DNA from: HXMU1420-13 sp034669965 | GTDB taxonomy: Bacteria > Bacteroidota > Rhodothermia > Balneolales > Balneolaceae | Assembly: GCA_034669965.1 (NCBI GenBank) | Contig: JAXMOK010000008.1 | Coordinates: forward strand, 62,001-126,000 | DNA length: 64,000 nt | Reading direction: 5' to 3' | Part shown: piece after piece, positions 34,450-42,841 of the stretch | How positions within the stretch are numbered: the stretch's first letter is position 1 | How the letters are laid out: each line of letters opens with the position of its first letter | The notes under the pieces: generated by a model | The model's input: the letters and a program-made list of their open reading frames with translations, nothing else | What the model was told of the DNA's origin: nothing | Databases searched by the model: none | Made by a program: the position numbers and the translations under genes

Positions 34450-35943
34450 TTATTCAATCCAAACTTTACTTTTCTCAACGGCTCGGTTCCATTTATGTAG
34501 CAATGTTTTCGCTTGGTCTTCGCTCATCGATGGTTCAAAGCGTTTATCTTCCTGCCATTGTGTTTTGGTTTCGTCCGTATTTTTCCAGAAGCCTACCGCC
34601 AATCCTGCTAAGTAAGCCGCTCCGAGTGCCGTGGTTTCCAGTATTTTTGGTCTGACAATAGGAATTTGCAGAATATCCGACTGGAATTGCATTAAAGTAT
34701 CGTTAACGGTTGCGCCGCCATCCACACGCAGTTCTTTGATCGTAATTCCAGAATCTGCTTCCATAGCCGAAAGCACATCTTTAACCTGATAAGCAATACC
34801 TTCGAGCGCTGCACGGGCAATGTGTCCGGCTGTTGTGCCTCGGGTTAAGCCAAACATGGAACCACGAGCTCGCTGATCCCAATGTGGCGCACCCAATCCT
34901 GCAAAAGCTGGAACCAAATAAACACCGCCATTATCTTTTTCGGTTAGCGCCAGTTTTTCGATATCGCTGGAAGATTTTATGATTCCCAATCCATCACGTA
35001 ACCACTGAACTACAGCACCGGCAATAAATATACTACCCTCAAGTGCATAGGTGGTTTTGCCATTTATTCTATAACCAATGGTTGTGAGCAAATTATTCTC
35101 TGAAGTGATCGCTTCTTCACCGGTGTTAAACATAATAAATGAACCGGTGCCATAGGTGTTTTTTAGCATCCCCGGTTGTATACACATTTGCCCAAACATG
35201 GCTGCTTGTTGATCGCCTGCTATTCCTGCAATGGGCACTTCGTGAGCAAAAATGGTGGTTTTTGTATGCCCATACACTTCGCTCGAGCTTTTTACTTCGG
35301 GCAACATGCTTGCGGGGATATTCATCAAATCAAGAAGTTCCTCATCCCACTTTCCTTCACGGATATTGTATAACATGGTTCGGGAAGCATTCGTCACATC
35401 GGTGATGTGCGTTTCCCCATCGGTGAAATTCCAAACCAACCAGGAGTCGATCGTACCAAAAGCTAATTTGCCTTGTTCTGCCTTTTCGCGAGCTCCTTCT
35501 ACATTTTCCAGAATCCATCGAATTTTTGTCCCCGAAAAGTAACTATCGATGATCAAGCCGGTTTTGACTTTGAATTTTTCGGTCCAGCCCTGCTCTTTAA
35601 GCGAATCACAATAATCCGACGTTCGTCGGTCTTGCCAGACAATGGCGTTGTAGATAGGTTTTCCGGTTTCGCGATCCCACACTACCGTGGTTTCACGTTG
35701 ATTGGTAATCCCAATAGCAGCAATGTTTTTGCCGTTAGCACCAACGGCCGAAATGGCCTCGGCTACGACTCCCGCCTGGGTTTTCCAGATTTCCAGCGGA
35801 TCATGTTCAACCCAACCATCGTTGGGGAAATGTTGTTTAAATTCCTTTTGGGCAACAGACTTTATCGATCCTGAATGATCGAACACAATCGCGCGTGAAC
35901 TGGTGGTGCCTTGGTCGATGGCTAAGATGTAAGGTTTACTCAT
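34450..35943 (-). CDS. glpK: Glycerol kinase
   Basis: This FGGY kinase phosphorylates glycerol with ATP. The opening MSKPYILAIDQGTTSSRAIV is diagnostic; phosphate-binding loops and GMLKNTYGTGSFIMFNTG, then RVDGGATVNDTLMQFQSDIL, follow. The start is ATG 35943 because a GGAG lies six bases upstream; an ATG four codons earlier has no ribosome site. The resulting 497 residues equal the family norm. It is the first gene of the glycerol operon. Confidence 0.97.
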   Translation of the reverse strand: MSKPYILAIDQGTTSSRAIVFDHSGSIKSVAQKEFKQHFPNDGWVEHDPLEIWKTQAGVVAEAISAVGANGKNIAAIGITNQRETTVVWDRETGKPIYNAIVWQDRRTSDYCDSLKEQGWTEKFKVKTGLIIDSYFSGTKIRWILENVEGAREKAEQGKLAFGTIDSWLVWNFTDGETHITDVTNASRTMLYNIREGKWDEELLDLMNIPASMLPEVKSSSEVYGHTKTTIFAHEVPIAGIAGDQQAAMFGQMCIQPGMLKNTYGTGSFIMFNTGEEAITSENNLLTTIGYRINGKTTYALEGSIFIAGAVVQWLRDGLGIIKSSSDIEKLALTEKDNGGVYLVPAFAGLGAPHWDQRARGSMFGLTRGTTAGHIARAALEGIAYQVKDVLSAMEADSGITIKELRVDGGATVNDTLMQFQSDILQIPIVRPKILETTALGAAYLAGLAVGFWKNTDETKTQWQEDKRFEPSMSEDQAKTLLHKWNRAVEKSKVWIE

Positions 35944-36022
35944 TGATGACTCCATTTAAATTATGACGAGAATATGATTTAAATCGGAGTCATTCTCAAA
36001 TTATGCTTACACAGTTCGCTGC

Positions 36023-36892
36023 CTAATCGGGTAATTCAGTTAATGCTTTTCGGAAAGCCTCAGCTCCGCAATCGTATACATATTTTGCCTTCCAAAATTC
36101 AAAGGTACTGCATGTTTTTCTTGGGATGTTTACTAACACATCTGGTGGATACACTTTAATCATTAAATCTTTAAGACGATCCTGTGTGAGAATAAAAGTG
36201 CTTTCCATGAGTTCAAACACCGAAAGTGAATCCCCTTTTTTGGTTTCAAAACGAGTTTTTTGGATGATGTTATCCGGTATAAGTTGTTCATACCATTTTG
36301 GCGATCTCTCCTCATCCTTTACAATTTCTTCGATTAACGGATTTCCAATCGAATTTAAATCTACAGCAATTAAAGTAGCATCGTCTCTTTTTTTCATCAC
36401 ATTTAAAGGCAACGGATTCAAAATCCCTCCATCAACCAATAAGCGATTTTTATGCTCAACAGGTACAAATACACCCGGTATTGAAACAGATGCCCGAAGT
36501 GCTTTGTACAGATCACCTTTCTTAAACCATACTTCTTTTCCCTCTTTCACATCAGCGGCAATAGCGGTAAACGGAATCTTAAAATCCTCTATGTTCAGAT
36601 CGCCCGTCATTTCTCGATGTTTGGCAAAAATCTTCTCTCCTTTTACAAAGCCCTCTTTCTTGAATGTGAAATCCGTTAAATCAAACACCTGATTCCTATC
36701 CAACGAAAAAAGCCAGTCTTTGTACTCCGGTAGCTGTCCTGCGGCATAAATACCACCGATTACAGCTCCCATCGAGCAGCCAACAATTTCTACAATTTCG
36801 TGGCCCGTTTTTTCCAGTTCTTCAATAACAGCAATATGTGCGATTCCTCTCGCACCACCACTTCCCAATACTAGTTGAATTTTCTTTTTCAT
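36023..36892 (-). CDS. Patatin-like phospholipase
   Basis: This protein of about 289 residues has a Ser-Asp catalytic dyad. The oxyanion motif LVLGSGGARGIAHI is followed by the nucleophile in VGCSMGAVIGGIYAAG and the Asp in LVDGGILNPLP, as in RssA/NTE-type patatins. There is no signal peptide, so a cytoplasmic or inner-membrane lipase is likely. The ATG at 36892 comes two bases after the upstream stop, so the gene is coupled to the permuted NlpC/P60 protein. A GTG further upstream is less likely. The pair may act on lipids or envelope components. Confidence 0.93.
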   Translation of the reverse strand: MKKKIQLVLGSGGARGIAHIAVIEELEKTGHEIVEIVGCSMGAVIGGIYAAGQLPEYKDWLFSLDRNQVFDLTDFTFKKEGFVKGEKIFAKHREMTGDLNIEDFKIPFTAIAADVKEGKEVWFKKGDLYKALRASVSIPGVFVPVEHKNRLLVDGGILNPLPLNVMKKRDDATLIAVDLNSIGNPLIEEIVKDEERSPKWYEQLIPDNIIQKTRFETKKGDSLSVFELMESTFILTQDRLKDLMIKVYPPDVLVNIPRKTCSTFEFWKAKYVYDCGAEAFRKALTELPD

Positions 36893-36894
36893 GA

Positions 36895-38370
36895 TTACTC
36901 TTGATTTTCGATACACCCCGCATTTTGGCGGGCAAACTCAAACATCTCCCAATAAGGCGGTAGATAGTTTTCTTCTTGTTCAAAGTTCCGGATATCCTGA
37001 TCCGTCATTTCTTTCAATTCAGCATGACGGTTAATAAAGGCTTCACTTTTTAAGGCTTGAGTTGCATTCATACCTTCCGGAACCAGTCCCTCTTTACCCC
37101 TCAAATTTTGTACCAAGCTGTAGCCTTTCACCAATCTGACAGCCGGCAAGATCCAGTAATTAGGTTCAATCTCTACTTCCATTTCAGCGCATTCAAGCAT
37201 CGCATCTATTACGGCGTTGTAGAGATGATCTTCGTACAATGCTTCGGTGTTTCTCCATTCAGATACTACCGATAACTTGGGATCATATTCCAGATCAGAA
37301 GGCATTTGAGTTACAAAATTCTCTACACCAAAAGTGTTTAATAAACTAATGACTCCTTTTGAGGAAATCGTCGATTCTGATTCCCAAAGTTTAATACCAC
37401 GGTTCTTGTATGCAAACGAACCAACTTCAGAGCAAAACATGGCTTCGGGGTCGAAAAAGTTCATTTTAAAATCGTAGGGAATGTGGCGCTCCTGAACTTC
37501 CTCGAACATATCTTTCGCTGCCAGATGTGGAAGTATCGGGTTTGCCATTAATTCGGGCAAATCCGCACGCGGACGTAACACCATGAATCGTTGCTTACCA
37601 TCGTTCATGTATTCTTCTGCGGAAGCAACTGCTACTCCTCGTTCGATGTGCGCCTCGATAAGAAAAGCCTCGTTTGTTTCTGCATCCACATAAATAAGCG
37701 CCACATGTGAGAAGTTGCCGGGAAAATCATTGCCACGCGAGATCAATGCTGATACTTCAGCTCCACCTCGAGACACGAGCAAATCGCCACTATGTACTTT
37801 GATACCAAATAACGTTGTAGAAGGTGTAGTCGATGGCTCGTTGGTTACATCAATCACCGGTTCAATTTCATTTTTCGATTGTAGAAGAACTTCTTCAACC
37901 GTAGCCCGCATCCCAAAAAGCACTTTATACAGAGCTGCTCGGGTTTCGAATTGGTTAACATCCCATAAAATGGATTCCTTTTTGAGTACCCTCCGAGCCC
38001 GATTGTAAATGGAAAAGAATCGAGGATCTTGGTTAGCCTGAGCAGCAACATAAGGTGCCAACTCAAAAAACTGAATCAGCAACAAATCAAGTCGCTTATC
38101 AGTGGGTTCAAATGAGTCTTTTTCAAGTTCTACCAAGAGTTTGTTGATGGATACGATCTCATCATCAACCGTTGAATCAATTTCTGCTGATGAAGCCGTT
38201 CGAACCAGCTTGAATTGCTCTTCCAGGGCATTCCATCGCTCATCTTGATTCCAAACAAAAGGTGTTTCTTTTCCCTTAGTTTCGATTTGAATATCCGACG
38301 AGTTTGGGATAAGTAGGAGTCCGTACAGAATTATCAGACTCCCAATGCTGTAAACAAAGAATTTTTTCAT
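36895..38370 (-). CDS. Membrane-anchored permuted NlpC/P60-like (YiiX family) protein
   Basis: This 491-residue protein has an N-terminal anchor (VYSIGSLIILYGLLLI). A helical domain (about 45-190) precedes the YiiX/LRAT-like permuted papain fold. Conserved features are SGDLLVSRGGAEVSALISRG, the His in NFSHVALIYVD, an acidic third position in LIEAHIERG, and the catalytic Cys in AMFCSEVGSFAY, in the permuted order His-then-Cys. Relatives include lipid amidases, acyltransferases and hydrolases. A further helical C-terminus of about 150 residues has no recognised family. It is directly followed by a patatin, so a role in membrane-lipid or lipoprotein acyl turnover is plausible. Confidence 0.8.
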   Translation of the reverse strand: MKKFFVYSIGSLIILYGLLLIPNSSDIQIETKGKETPFVWNQDERWNALEEQFKLVRTASSAEIDSTVDDEIVSINKLLVELEKDSFEPTDKRLDLLLIQFFELAPYVAAQANQDPRFFSIYNRARRVLKKESILWDVNQFETRAALYKVLFGMRATVEEVLLQSKNEIEPVIDVTNEPSTTPSTTLFGIKVHSGDLLVSRGGAEVSALISRGNDFPGNFSHVALIYVDAETNEAFLIEAHIERGVAVASAEEYMNDGKQRFMVLRPRADLPELMANPILPHLAAKDMFEEVQERHIPYDFKMNFFDPEAMFCSEVGSFAYKNRGIKLWESESTISSKGVISLLNTFGVENFVTQMPSDLEYDPKLSVVSEWRNTEALYEDHLYNAVIDAMLECAEMEVEIEPNYWILPAVRLVKGYSLVQNLRGKEGLVPEGMNATQALKSEAFINRHAELKEMTDQDIRNFEQEENYLPPYWEMFEFARQNAGCIENQE

Positions 38371-38631
38371 AAATCGAAGGTAGTAAATACATCGATGTTT
38401 TTATACGTAGCTATAAAAAATCACTGTTATTCCCGTGAAGGCGGGTGTCTTAAACCTCGAAAACCTCGTTCCGAACCACCCCGTCCACCATTCGGTGGCC
38501 ACCCCTCCAATGGAGGGGAATTAGAAAATCAATGTTATTCAAAGCGTGTTCAATTCGAGAATGTATAAAGTCATGATCAACGAGTCCTTCTCCTTTAGGA
38601 GAAGACAGATGAGGTTTTACCCTCTACATTT

Positions 38632-38672
38632 CCCGAGTGAAGGACTTCAGTCCTTCACATCTAAGCCACATT
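38632..38672. repeat. REP unit A, copy 1 (41-bp direct repeat)
   Basis: A 41-base sequence whose 10-bp stem GTGAAGGACT/AGTCCTTCAC lies at 38637-38658. It is repeated exactly, in the same direction, at 39448-39488 on the other side of the RAYT gene. Confidence 0.85.
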
Positions 38673-38676
38673 ACCC

Positions 38677-38704
38677 CTCGTTCCGAACCACTGGTTCGGA
38701 ATGC
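38677..38704. repeat. REP unit B, copy 1 (28-bp, inverted partner)
   Basis: A 28-base unit centred on the perfect palindrome TTCCGAACCA-C-TGGTTCGGAA. Its exact reverse complement is at 39373-39400, beyond the RAYT gene. Confidence 0.85.
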
Positions 38705-38784
38705 CTCTGTGAACCACTGGTTCACATACCTTTAAAATAATTTGTAAGGATTTACTTTGAACCACATCCTACTAATAAAAAACT

Positions 38785-39321
38785 ATGGGACGAAGTAGAT
38801 ATAAAGTTCACGAAGAACATTATCCATATTTCATAACAAGTACCGCAAAACGAGGATTACAACTCTTTTCAATTCCAAGCATTGCAGAAATTGTTCTTGA
38901 TAACCTTAAGTATTTACAAGACAATCGAGAAGTAACTTTGTATGGATACGTCATCATGGAAAATCATTTTCATGCCGTTGTTTCTGGTGAAAATCTATCG
39001 GAAAAACTACGCCTCACTAAATCTTATATGGCCAGATTGATAGTAGATTCGCTTCAAGAGTTAAATAAATCAAGATTTTTAGATGAGATAAGATTTAGAA
39101 AGCTAAAGCATAAAACTCGATCAGATTTTCAAGTTTGGGAAGAAGGATTCCATCCTAAACAAATAAATTCTGATTCAATGATGGTTCAAAAACTGGATTA
39201 CATTCATTTTAACCCTGTTGTTCGTGGTTATGTTGACAAACCTGAAGATTGGAGATATTCTTCTGCCAGAAATTATTTAGGCCAAGAAGGTTTGATCCCT
39301 ATTACTTTATTTTTTAGGTGA
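38785..39321 (+). CDS. REP-associated tyrosine transposase (RAYT, IS200-like)
   Basis: This 178-residue single-domain HUH nuclease belongs to the Y1/IS200-IS605 superfamily. It opens with GRSRYKVHEEHYPYFITSTA, the typical RAYT start. The HUH pair is in YVIMENHFHAVVSG. The region after it includes LTKSYMARLIVDSL, and the C-terminus has KLDYIHFNPVVRGYVDKPEDW, with the usual YIHxNPV...W(R)YSSARNY ending. It cuts single-stranded REP palindromes in studied systems. It is flanked on both sides by identical palindromic repeats, which fits a self-associated REP-RAYT unit. It appears intact. Confidence 0.93.
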   Translation: MGRSRYKVHEEHYPYFITSTAKRGLQLFSIPSIAEIVLDNLKYLQDNREVTLYGYVIMENHFHAVVSGENLSEKLRLTKSYMARLIVDSLQELNKSRFLDEIRFRKLKHKTRSDFQVWEEGFHPKQINSDSMMVQKLDYIHFNPVVRGYVDKPEDWRYSSARNYLGQEGLIPITLFFR

Positions 39322-39372
39322 TTAATATACGAACTAATTTTATTTGTAAATCGAACCGGTGGTTCTAAATAT

Positions 39373-39400
39373 GCATTCCGAACCAGTGGTTCGGAACGAG
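39373..39400. repeat. REP unit B, copy 2 (inverted)
   Basis: The exact reverse complement of the 28-base unit at 38677-38704, centred on TTCCGAACCA-G-TGGTTCGGAA. A related degenerate GAACCGGTGGTTC lies just before it (from about 39353). Confidence 0.85.
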
Positions 39401-39447
39401 AATTAGACACATGAGGTGATATTCTAATTTTGTTTAGCACATAATTA

Positions 39448-39488
39448 CCCGAGTGAAGGACTTCAGTCCTTCACATCTAAGCCACATT
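39448..39488. repeat. REP unit A, copy 2
   Basis: A direct copy of the 41-base unit at 38632-38672 with hairpin at 39453-39474. It abuts the stop codon of the metalloenzyme gene. Confidence 0.85.
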
Positions 39489-40376
39489 CTAAACCACCTT
39501 CAAAATTCCTTCTTTCACATCCACCAAGCTTTCAACTTTCGAAAATTGATCGGCTTTGTTTCCATACACCATAAGTGGAACGGCATTTCTGGTGTGAGTT
39601 TTTACCGACAAATCTTCCAGATTTCCGTGATCGCTGGTGATAACTAAGGTATCCGTTGAATGCATATTTTTGAGGATGTGATGCAGAAATTCATCCAATA
39701 GTTTTAACACCCGCTCTGCATCGGCTTCACTTTTATTATGTCCGGCTTTATCGGTGAGATAATATTCGTATAGCACCATATCATACTCCGGAACAACATT
39801 CAATAATCGTTGAGCTGCATCGGTTGCTGTGATTTTCGGGATGTCGATATCCAACTGATCGCGCCAGGCATTTTGAACGATCTCGGCCGTGAGTGCTTCT
39901 TCGTTTTCTATTTCTTGGATGGAATTGAGTCGAAGTCCTGCCGATTTTGTCATTAAAGTGGTGCAGCTCCATCGGTTTCTCTTTTCTGCGATTTCGAAAA
40001 AAATGGGCGGATAGGCATTTAAGAAGTACGGTGTTTTTCCCAGCTCCTTTACCGCATGAAAAACACTCTGCTCTTTCAACAATGGTTTGATGCCCGAATG
40101 CGGATACGGCCCGAAATGCTTACCTATTTCTTTACTGGCGTTCACTCCCGTAAACAAAGTTGTCTGACCGGTACCACTTTGGGGTAATCCCTCTACCTCT
40201 AAATTGGCATCAATGGGTTTGAACAAGTGATCTGTTCGATGAATGACTTTCGGATCTTCAAAAAAATCGCCATCGGAAAGAATCTGAAAGCTCTCGTAGT
40301 TTGAAATCGAAAATGGATTTTTAGCCCCTCGTTCTCCGAGTCCAACGCCATCAATAAAAATGAAAATGACTGCCAA
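39489..40376 (-). CDS. Alkaline-phosphatase-superfamily metalloenzyme (phosphomutase-like)
   Basis: This 295-residue protein has the metal-site pattern of the iPGM/phosphopentomutase metalloenzyme branch. The first Asp is in FIFIDGVGLGERG, the nucleophile-type Thr/Ser in PQSGTGQTTLFTG, followed by YYLTDKAGHNK, ITSDHGNLED and KTHTRNAVPL, which supply the Asp/His ligands. The cap domain is smaller than in true phosphoglycerate mutases, so the substrate is unknown. The start is TTG, one base after the dtd stop, with a GGAG ribosome site seven bases before it. It is co-transcribed with dtd. Confidence 0.85.
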   Translation of the reverse strand: MAVIFIFIDGVGLGERGAKNPFSISNYESFQILSDGDFFEDPKVIHRTDHLFKPIDANLEVEGLPQSGTGQTTLFTGVNASKEIGKHFGPYPHSGIKPLLKEQSVFHAVKELGKTPYFLNAYPPIFFEIAEKRNRWSCTTLMTKSAGLRLNSIQEIENEEALTAEIVQNAWRDQLDIDIPKITATDAAQRLLNVVPEYDMVLYEYYLTDKAGHNKSEADAERVLKLLDEFLHHILKNMHSTDTLVITSDHGNLEDLSVKTHTRNAVPLMVYGNKADQFSKVESLVDVKEGILKVV

Positions 40377-40377
40377 T

Positions 40378-40818
40378 TTACTTCTCCAATATCAGGGTAA
40401 CCGGACCGTCGTTAATTAAATGCACATCCATCATCGCCCCAAATTTCCCGCCTTGAATATCCAGATTAGAGTTCGATTTAAAGTACTCGATCATTTGCTC
40501 GTACATAGGTTCAGCTTTCTCAGGTCGGGCTGCAGTAATAAAACTAGGACGCGTTCCCTTGCGAGCATCCCCATATAAAGTGAATTGAGAAACCACTAGG
40601 ATTCCACCCTCCACATCAACCACCGAGCGATTCATTTTTTCATCCTCATCTTCAAAAATGCGTAGTTTAAGAATCTTTTCACACATCCATTTCATCTGTT
40701 CGTAGGTATCATCTGCATGAATACCTACCAGTAACAGAAGGCCATTTTCTATACTGCCAGTCATCTCATTTCCCACGGTAACACTGGCTTCTTTCACGCG
40801 CTGAACAACAACTTTCAT
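40378..40818 (-). CDS. dtd: D-aminoacyl-tRNA deacylase
   Basis: This enzyme removes D-amino acids mischarged on tRNA. At 146 residues it has the DTD features MKVVVQRVKEASVTVGNE, the catalytic-site SQFTLYGDARKGTRPSF and the C-terminal NDGPVTLILEK (cross-subunit Gly-Pro motif). It is the first gene of a two-gene unit. Its 5' side faces the DnaA-box-rich spacer. Confidence 0.96.
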   Translation of the reverse strand: MKVVVQRVKEASVTVGNEMTGSIENGLLLLVGIHADDTYEQMKWMCEKILKLRIFEDEDEKMNRSVVDVEGGILVVSQFTLYGDARKGTRPSFITAARPEKAEPMYEQMIEYFKSNSNLDIQGGKFGAMMDVHLINDGPVTLILEK

Positions 40819-41253
40819 AGGGTATTTTTATGTGGATTACTATGTGGATAGAGTTCGTATAACTTCGGGATAATTCGAAATACTCAAAGTTGTAAACAAG
40901 TTTCCACAAAGTTCTGATCTAATCAACATTCAAAAAGAATAACTTTTGATGTTAACTCAATTTCATGTGTGTTTATGTACAAAGCTTGTGCGGGTGTGGA
41001 GAACATTTTTAAATCTTTTGTAAGTCGTTAAAAATAGTGATTCACTTTTCAACATTACTATCCACATAGTGTGGTCAAGCATTGTTCAAAAAAAAGAAAA
41101 GTTTGTTATCCACAAATCCACACGCTCTATAACTATATATAAAATTTAAAAATCTCATCATGTTTGTCTAAGAAGGTGTGGAAAAGATTTGAAAATTCAT
41201 CCCTTTACACTCTTTGAAGAATCTTATATTTCTTGAAAGAAAATTAGTATCTC
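40819..41253. other. DnaA-box-rich spacer, candidate replication origin
   Basis: This AT-rich non-coding spacer lies between divergent genes. The boxes (consensus TTWTNCACA) are: perfect TTATCCACA at 41106-41114 and perfect TTTTCCACA (minus strand) at 41177-41185. One-mismatch boxes lie at 40831-40839, 40843-40851, 40900-40908, 40995-41003 and 41058-41066. An AT-only stretch (about 41128-41152, CTATATATAAAATTTAAAAA) could be the unwinding element. A DnaA-controlled divergent promoter is the main alternative. Confidence 0.55.
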
Positions 41254-41772
41254 ATGGATAGAAAATTCCCAATCGGGCCCTTCGACTTAAAAGCAGTTTA
41301 TTCTCAGGAAAACGTTCCCGCTTTGATTGAAGAAATAAAATCGCTGCCTAAGAAGATCCAGAACGAATTGTATTACGCCGAAGTGGATCAACTGAATAAA
41401 CCCTATCGCGAAGGCGGTTGGACGGTTAAGCAAGTGGTTCATCATATTGGAGATAGCCACATGAATGCATTGATGCGTTTTAAGCTGGCGTTAACCGAGG
41501 ATAATCCAACCATCAAACCTTACGATGAAAATGCGTGGTCGAAAACCGCCGATTACATCAAAGTTCCACTTCAGGATTCGGTAGAGTTTATTCGCATCAT
41601 CCACAACAAATGGGGCGCGCTGTTAGACGACATGACCGAAGCGGATTTTTCGCGAACGTTTGTTCATCCTGAGGGCGATTACCCCACCGATTTACTTCAC
41701 ACATTAGCCATGTACGTGTGGCATGGCAATCATCATTTAGCTCACATCAAATTAGTTACCAATCCACAATGA
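41254..41772 (+). CDS. YfiT-like DinB-fold metal-dependent hydrolase (putative bacillithiol transferase)
   Basis: This 172-residue protein has a DinB four-helix fold. The ligand histidines fit the DinB/YfiT triad: VVHHIGDSHMNALMRFKLAL, and WHGNHHLAHIKL near the C-terminus. The start FPIGPFDLKAVYSQENVPAL and later AWSKTADY are typical of YfiT relatives, which may conjugate or hydrolyse thiol compounds. The stop codon overlaps the purM start (ATGA), so the two are coupled. Confidence 0.88.
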   Translation: MDRKFPIGPFDLKAVYSQENVPALIEEIKSLPKKIQNELYYAEVDQLNKPYREGGWTVKQVVHHIGDSHMNALMRFKLALTEDNPTIKPYDENAWSKTADYIKVPLQDSVEFIRIIHNKWGALLDDMTEADFSRTFVHPEGDYPTDLLHTLAMYVWHGNHHLAHIKLVTNPQ

Positions 41773-42779
41773 CCAAGAAGCAAATTACCTACAAAGACGC
41801 CGGAGTTGACATCAAAGCCGGAGAAGAACTTGTAAACTCCATCAAAGGCATGGTAAAAGAAACCCACAGCGATGCCGTGCTTTCCAATATTGGTGGTTTT
41901 GGTGGATTTTTTCGTCCCGATTTAACCGGATTTAAAAAGCCGGTTTTTGTGAGCTCAGTGGATGGCGTAGGCACCAAGTTGATCGTGGCGTTCAAAGCCG
42001 GGAAATACGATACGGTTGGTCAGTGCTTGGTGAACCACTGCATTAACGATATTGCTGTATGTGGTGCAACCCCCCTTTTCTTTTTGGATTACTTCTCAAC
42101 CGGAAAACTAGAGCAACATGTAGGGGTTGAAGTGATCAGAGGCTTTGCAACCGCTTGTAAGCAAAATGGCGTAGCACTGATTGGTGGCGAAACGGCCGAA
42201 ATGCCCGATATTTACGGTCCCGGTGAATTTGATCTGGCCGGAACTATCGTTGGTATTGTGGATGAAGACGAAGTGATAAACGGTGCCGGAATTAATGAAG
42301 GCGATGTGTTGATTGGCTTCAAAAGTTCAGGCTTACACACCAATGGCTATTCATTAGCTAGAAAGGTGTTATTCAGCGAATACGATGTGAATGATTATGT
42401 GGATGAACTTGGCTCAACCGTTGCTGAAGAATTATTGCAAGTCCACAGATCGTACTTACCGATGATAACTGCGTTAAAAGGTATGGAAGGCGTAAACGGA
42501 TTTTCGCACATAACCGGTGGTGGAATGATTGGCAACACCAAACGAATTTTACCCGAAGGTCTAGCGCTGGATATCAACTGGGATGGCTGGGAACGTCCGG
42601 CTGTGTATAAGTTGATTCAGAAAATAGGGAATGTACCCGAAGAAGATATGCAAGCCACTTTTAATCTGGGAATTGGCTTAGTGGCCGTTGTTGCTGCAGA
42701 TCAGGTAGATGCGGTAAAAGCCAAAGCTGCCGAGCTGAGCGAAGAAGTGTTTGAAGTTGGGAAGGTGATCGGAAGTTAA
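41769..42779 (+). CDS. purM: Phosphoribosylformylglycinamidine cyclo-ligase (AIR synthase)
   Basis: PurM is step five of purine synthesis: it closes the imidazole ring of AIR with ATP. The family opening TYKDAGVDIKAGEELVNSIK is followed by VSSVDGVGTKLIVA, CINDIAVCGATPLFFLDYF, LIGGETAEMPDIY and SGLHTNGYSLARKVLF. The start is ATG 41769, which overlaps the preceding stop as ATGA. The resulting protein of about 336 residues is normal. Other pur genes are not in the window. Confidence 0.96.
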   Translation: MTKKQITYKDAGVDIKAGEELVNSIKGMVKETHSDAVLSNIGGFGGFFRPDLTGFKKPVFVSSVDGVGTKLIVAFKAGKYDTVGQCLVNHCINDIAVCGATPLFFLDYFSTGKLEQHVGVEVIRGFATACKQNGVALIGGETAEMPDIYGPGEFDLAGTIVGIVDEDEVINGAGINEGDVLIGFKSSGLHTNGYSLARKVLFSEYDVNDYVDELGSTVAEELLQVHRSYLPMITALKGMEGVNGFSHITGGGMIGNTKRILPEGLALDINWDGWERPAVYKLIQKIGNVPEEDMQATFNLGIGLVAVVAADQVDAVKAKAAELSEEVFEVGKVIGS

Positions 42780-42799
42780 TTTTTATCAATCCGGTTTTT

Positions 42800-42832
42800 A
42801 ACCCATCAAGGGTTTAAAACCCTTGATGGGTT
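42800..42832. repeat. GGGTT-family palindrome, copy 1
   Basis: A perfect 16-bp inverted repeat, AACCCATCAAGGGTTT / AAACCCTTGATGGGTT, with one central base, between purM and the next gene. It also could act as a terminator, but its relatives occur in other gaps nearby. Confidence 0.75.
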
Positions 42833-42841
42833 ATTAAAAAG

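Larger units (their letters stand above)
38371..38784. repeat. Dense palindrome cluster upstream of the RAYT gene
   Basis: The 414-base spacer holds at least seven hairpins: CCCGTGAAGGCGGG (38432-38445), CCACCATTCGGTGG (38485-38498), CCCCTCCAATGGAGGGG (38502-38518), CTTCTCCTTTAGGAGAAG (38587-38604), a 22-bp palindrome at 38637-38658, a 21-bp palindrome at 38681-38701 and GTGAACCACTGGTTCAC (38709-38725). Several recur beyond the RAYT gene. No coding frame is evident. Confidence 0.8.

Noticed and set aside
41718..41768. Longer purM start upstream of ATG 41769
   Set aside because: It would overlap the yfiT gene by more than 50 bases, while ATG 41769 forms a normal ATGA coupling and begins at the conserved N-terminus.
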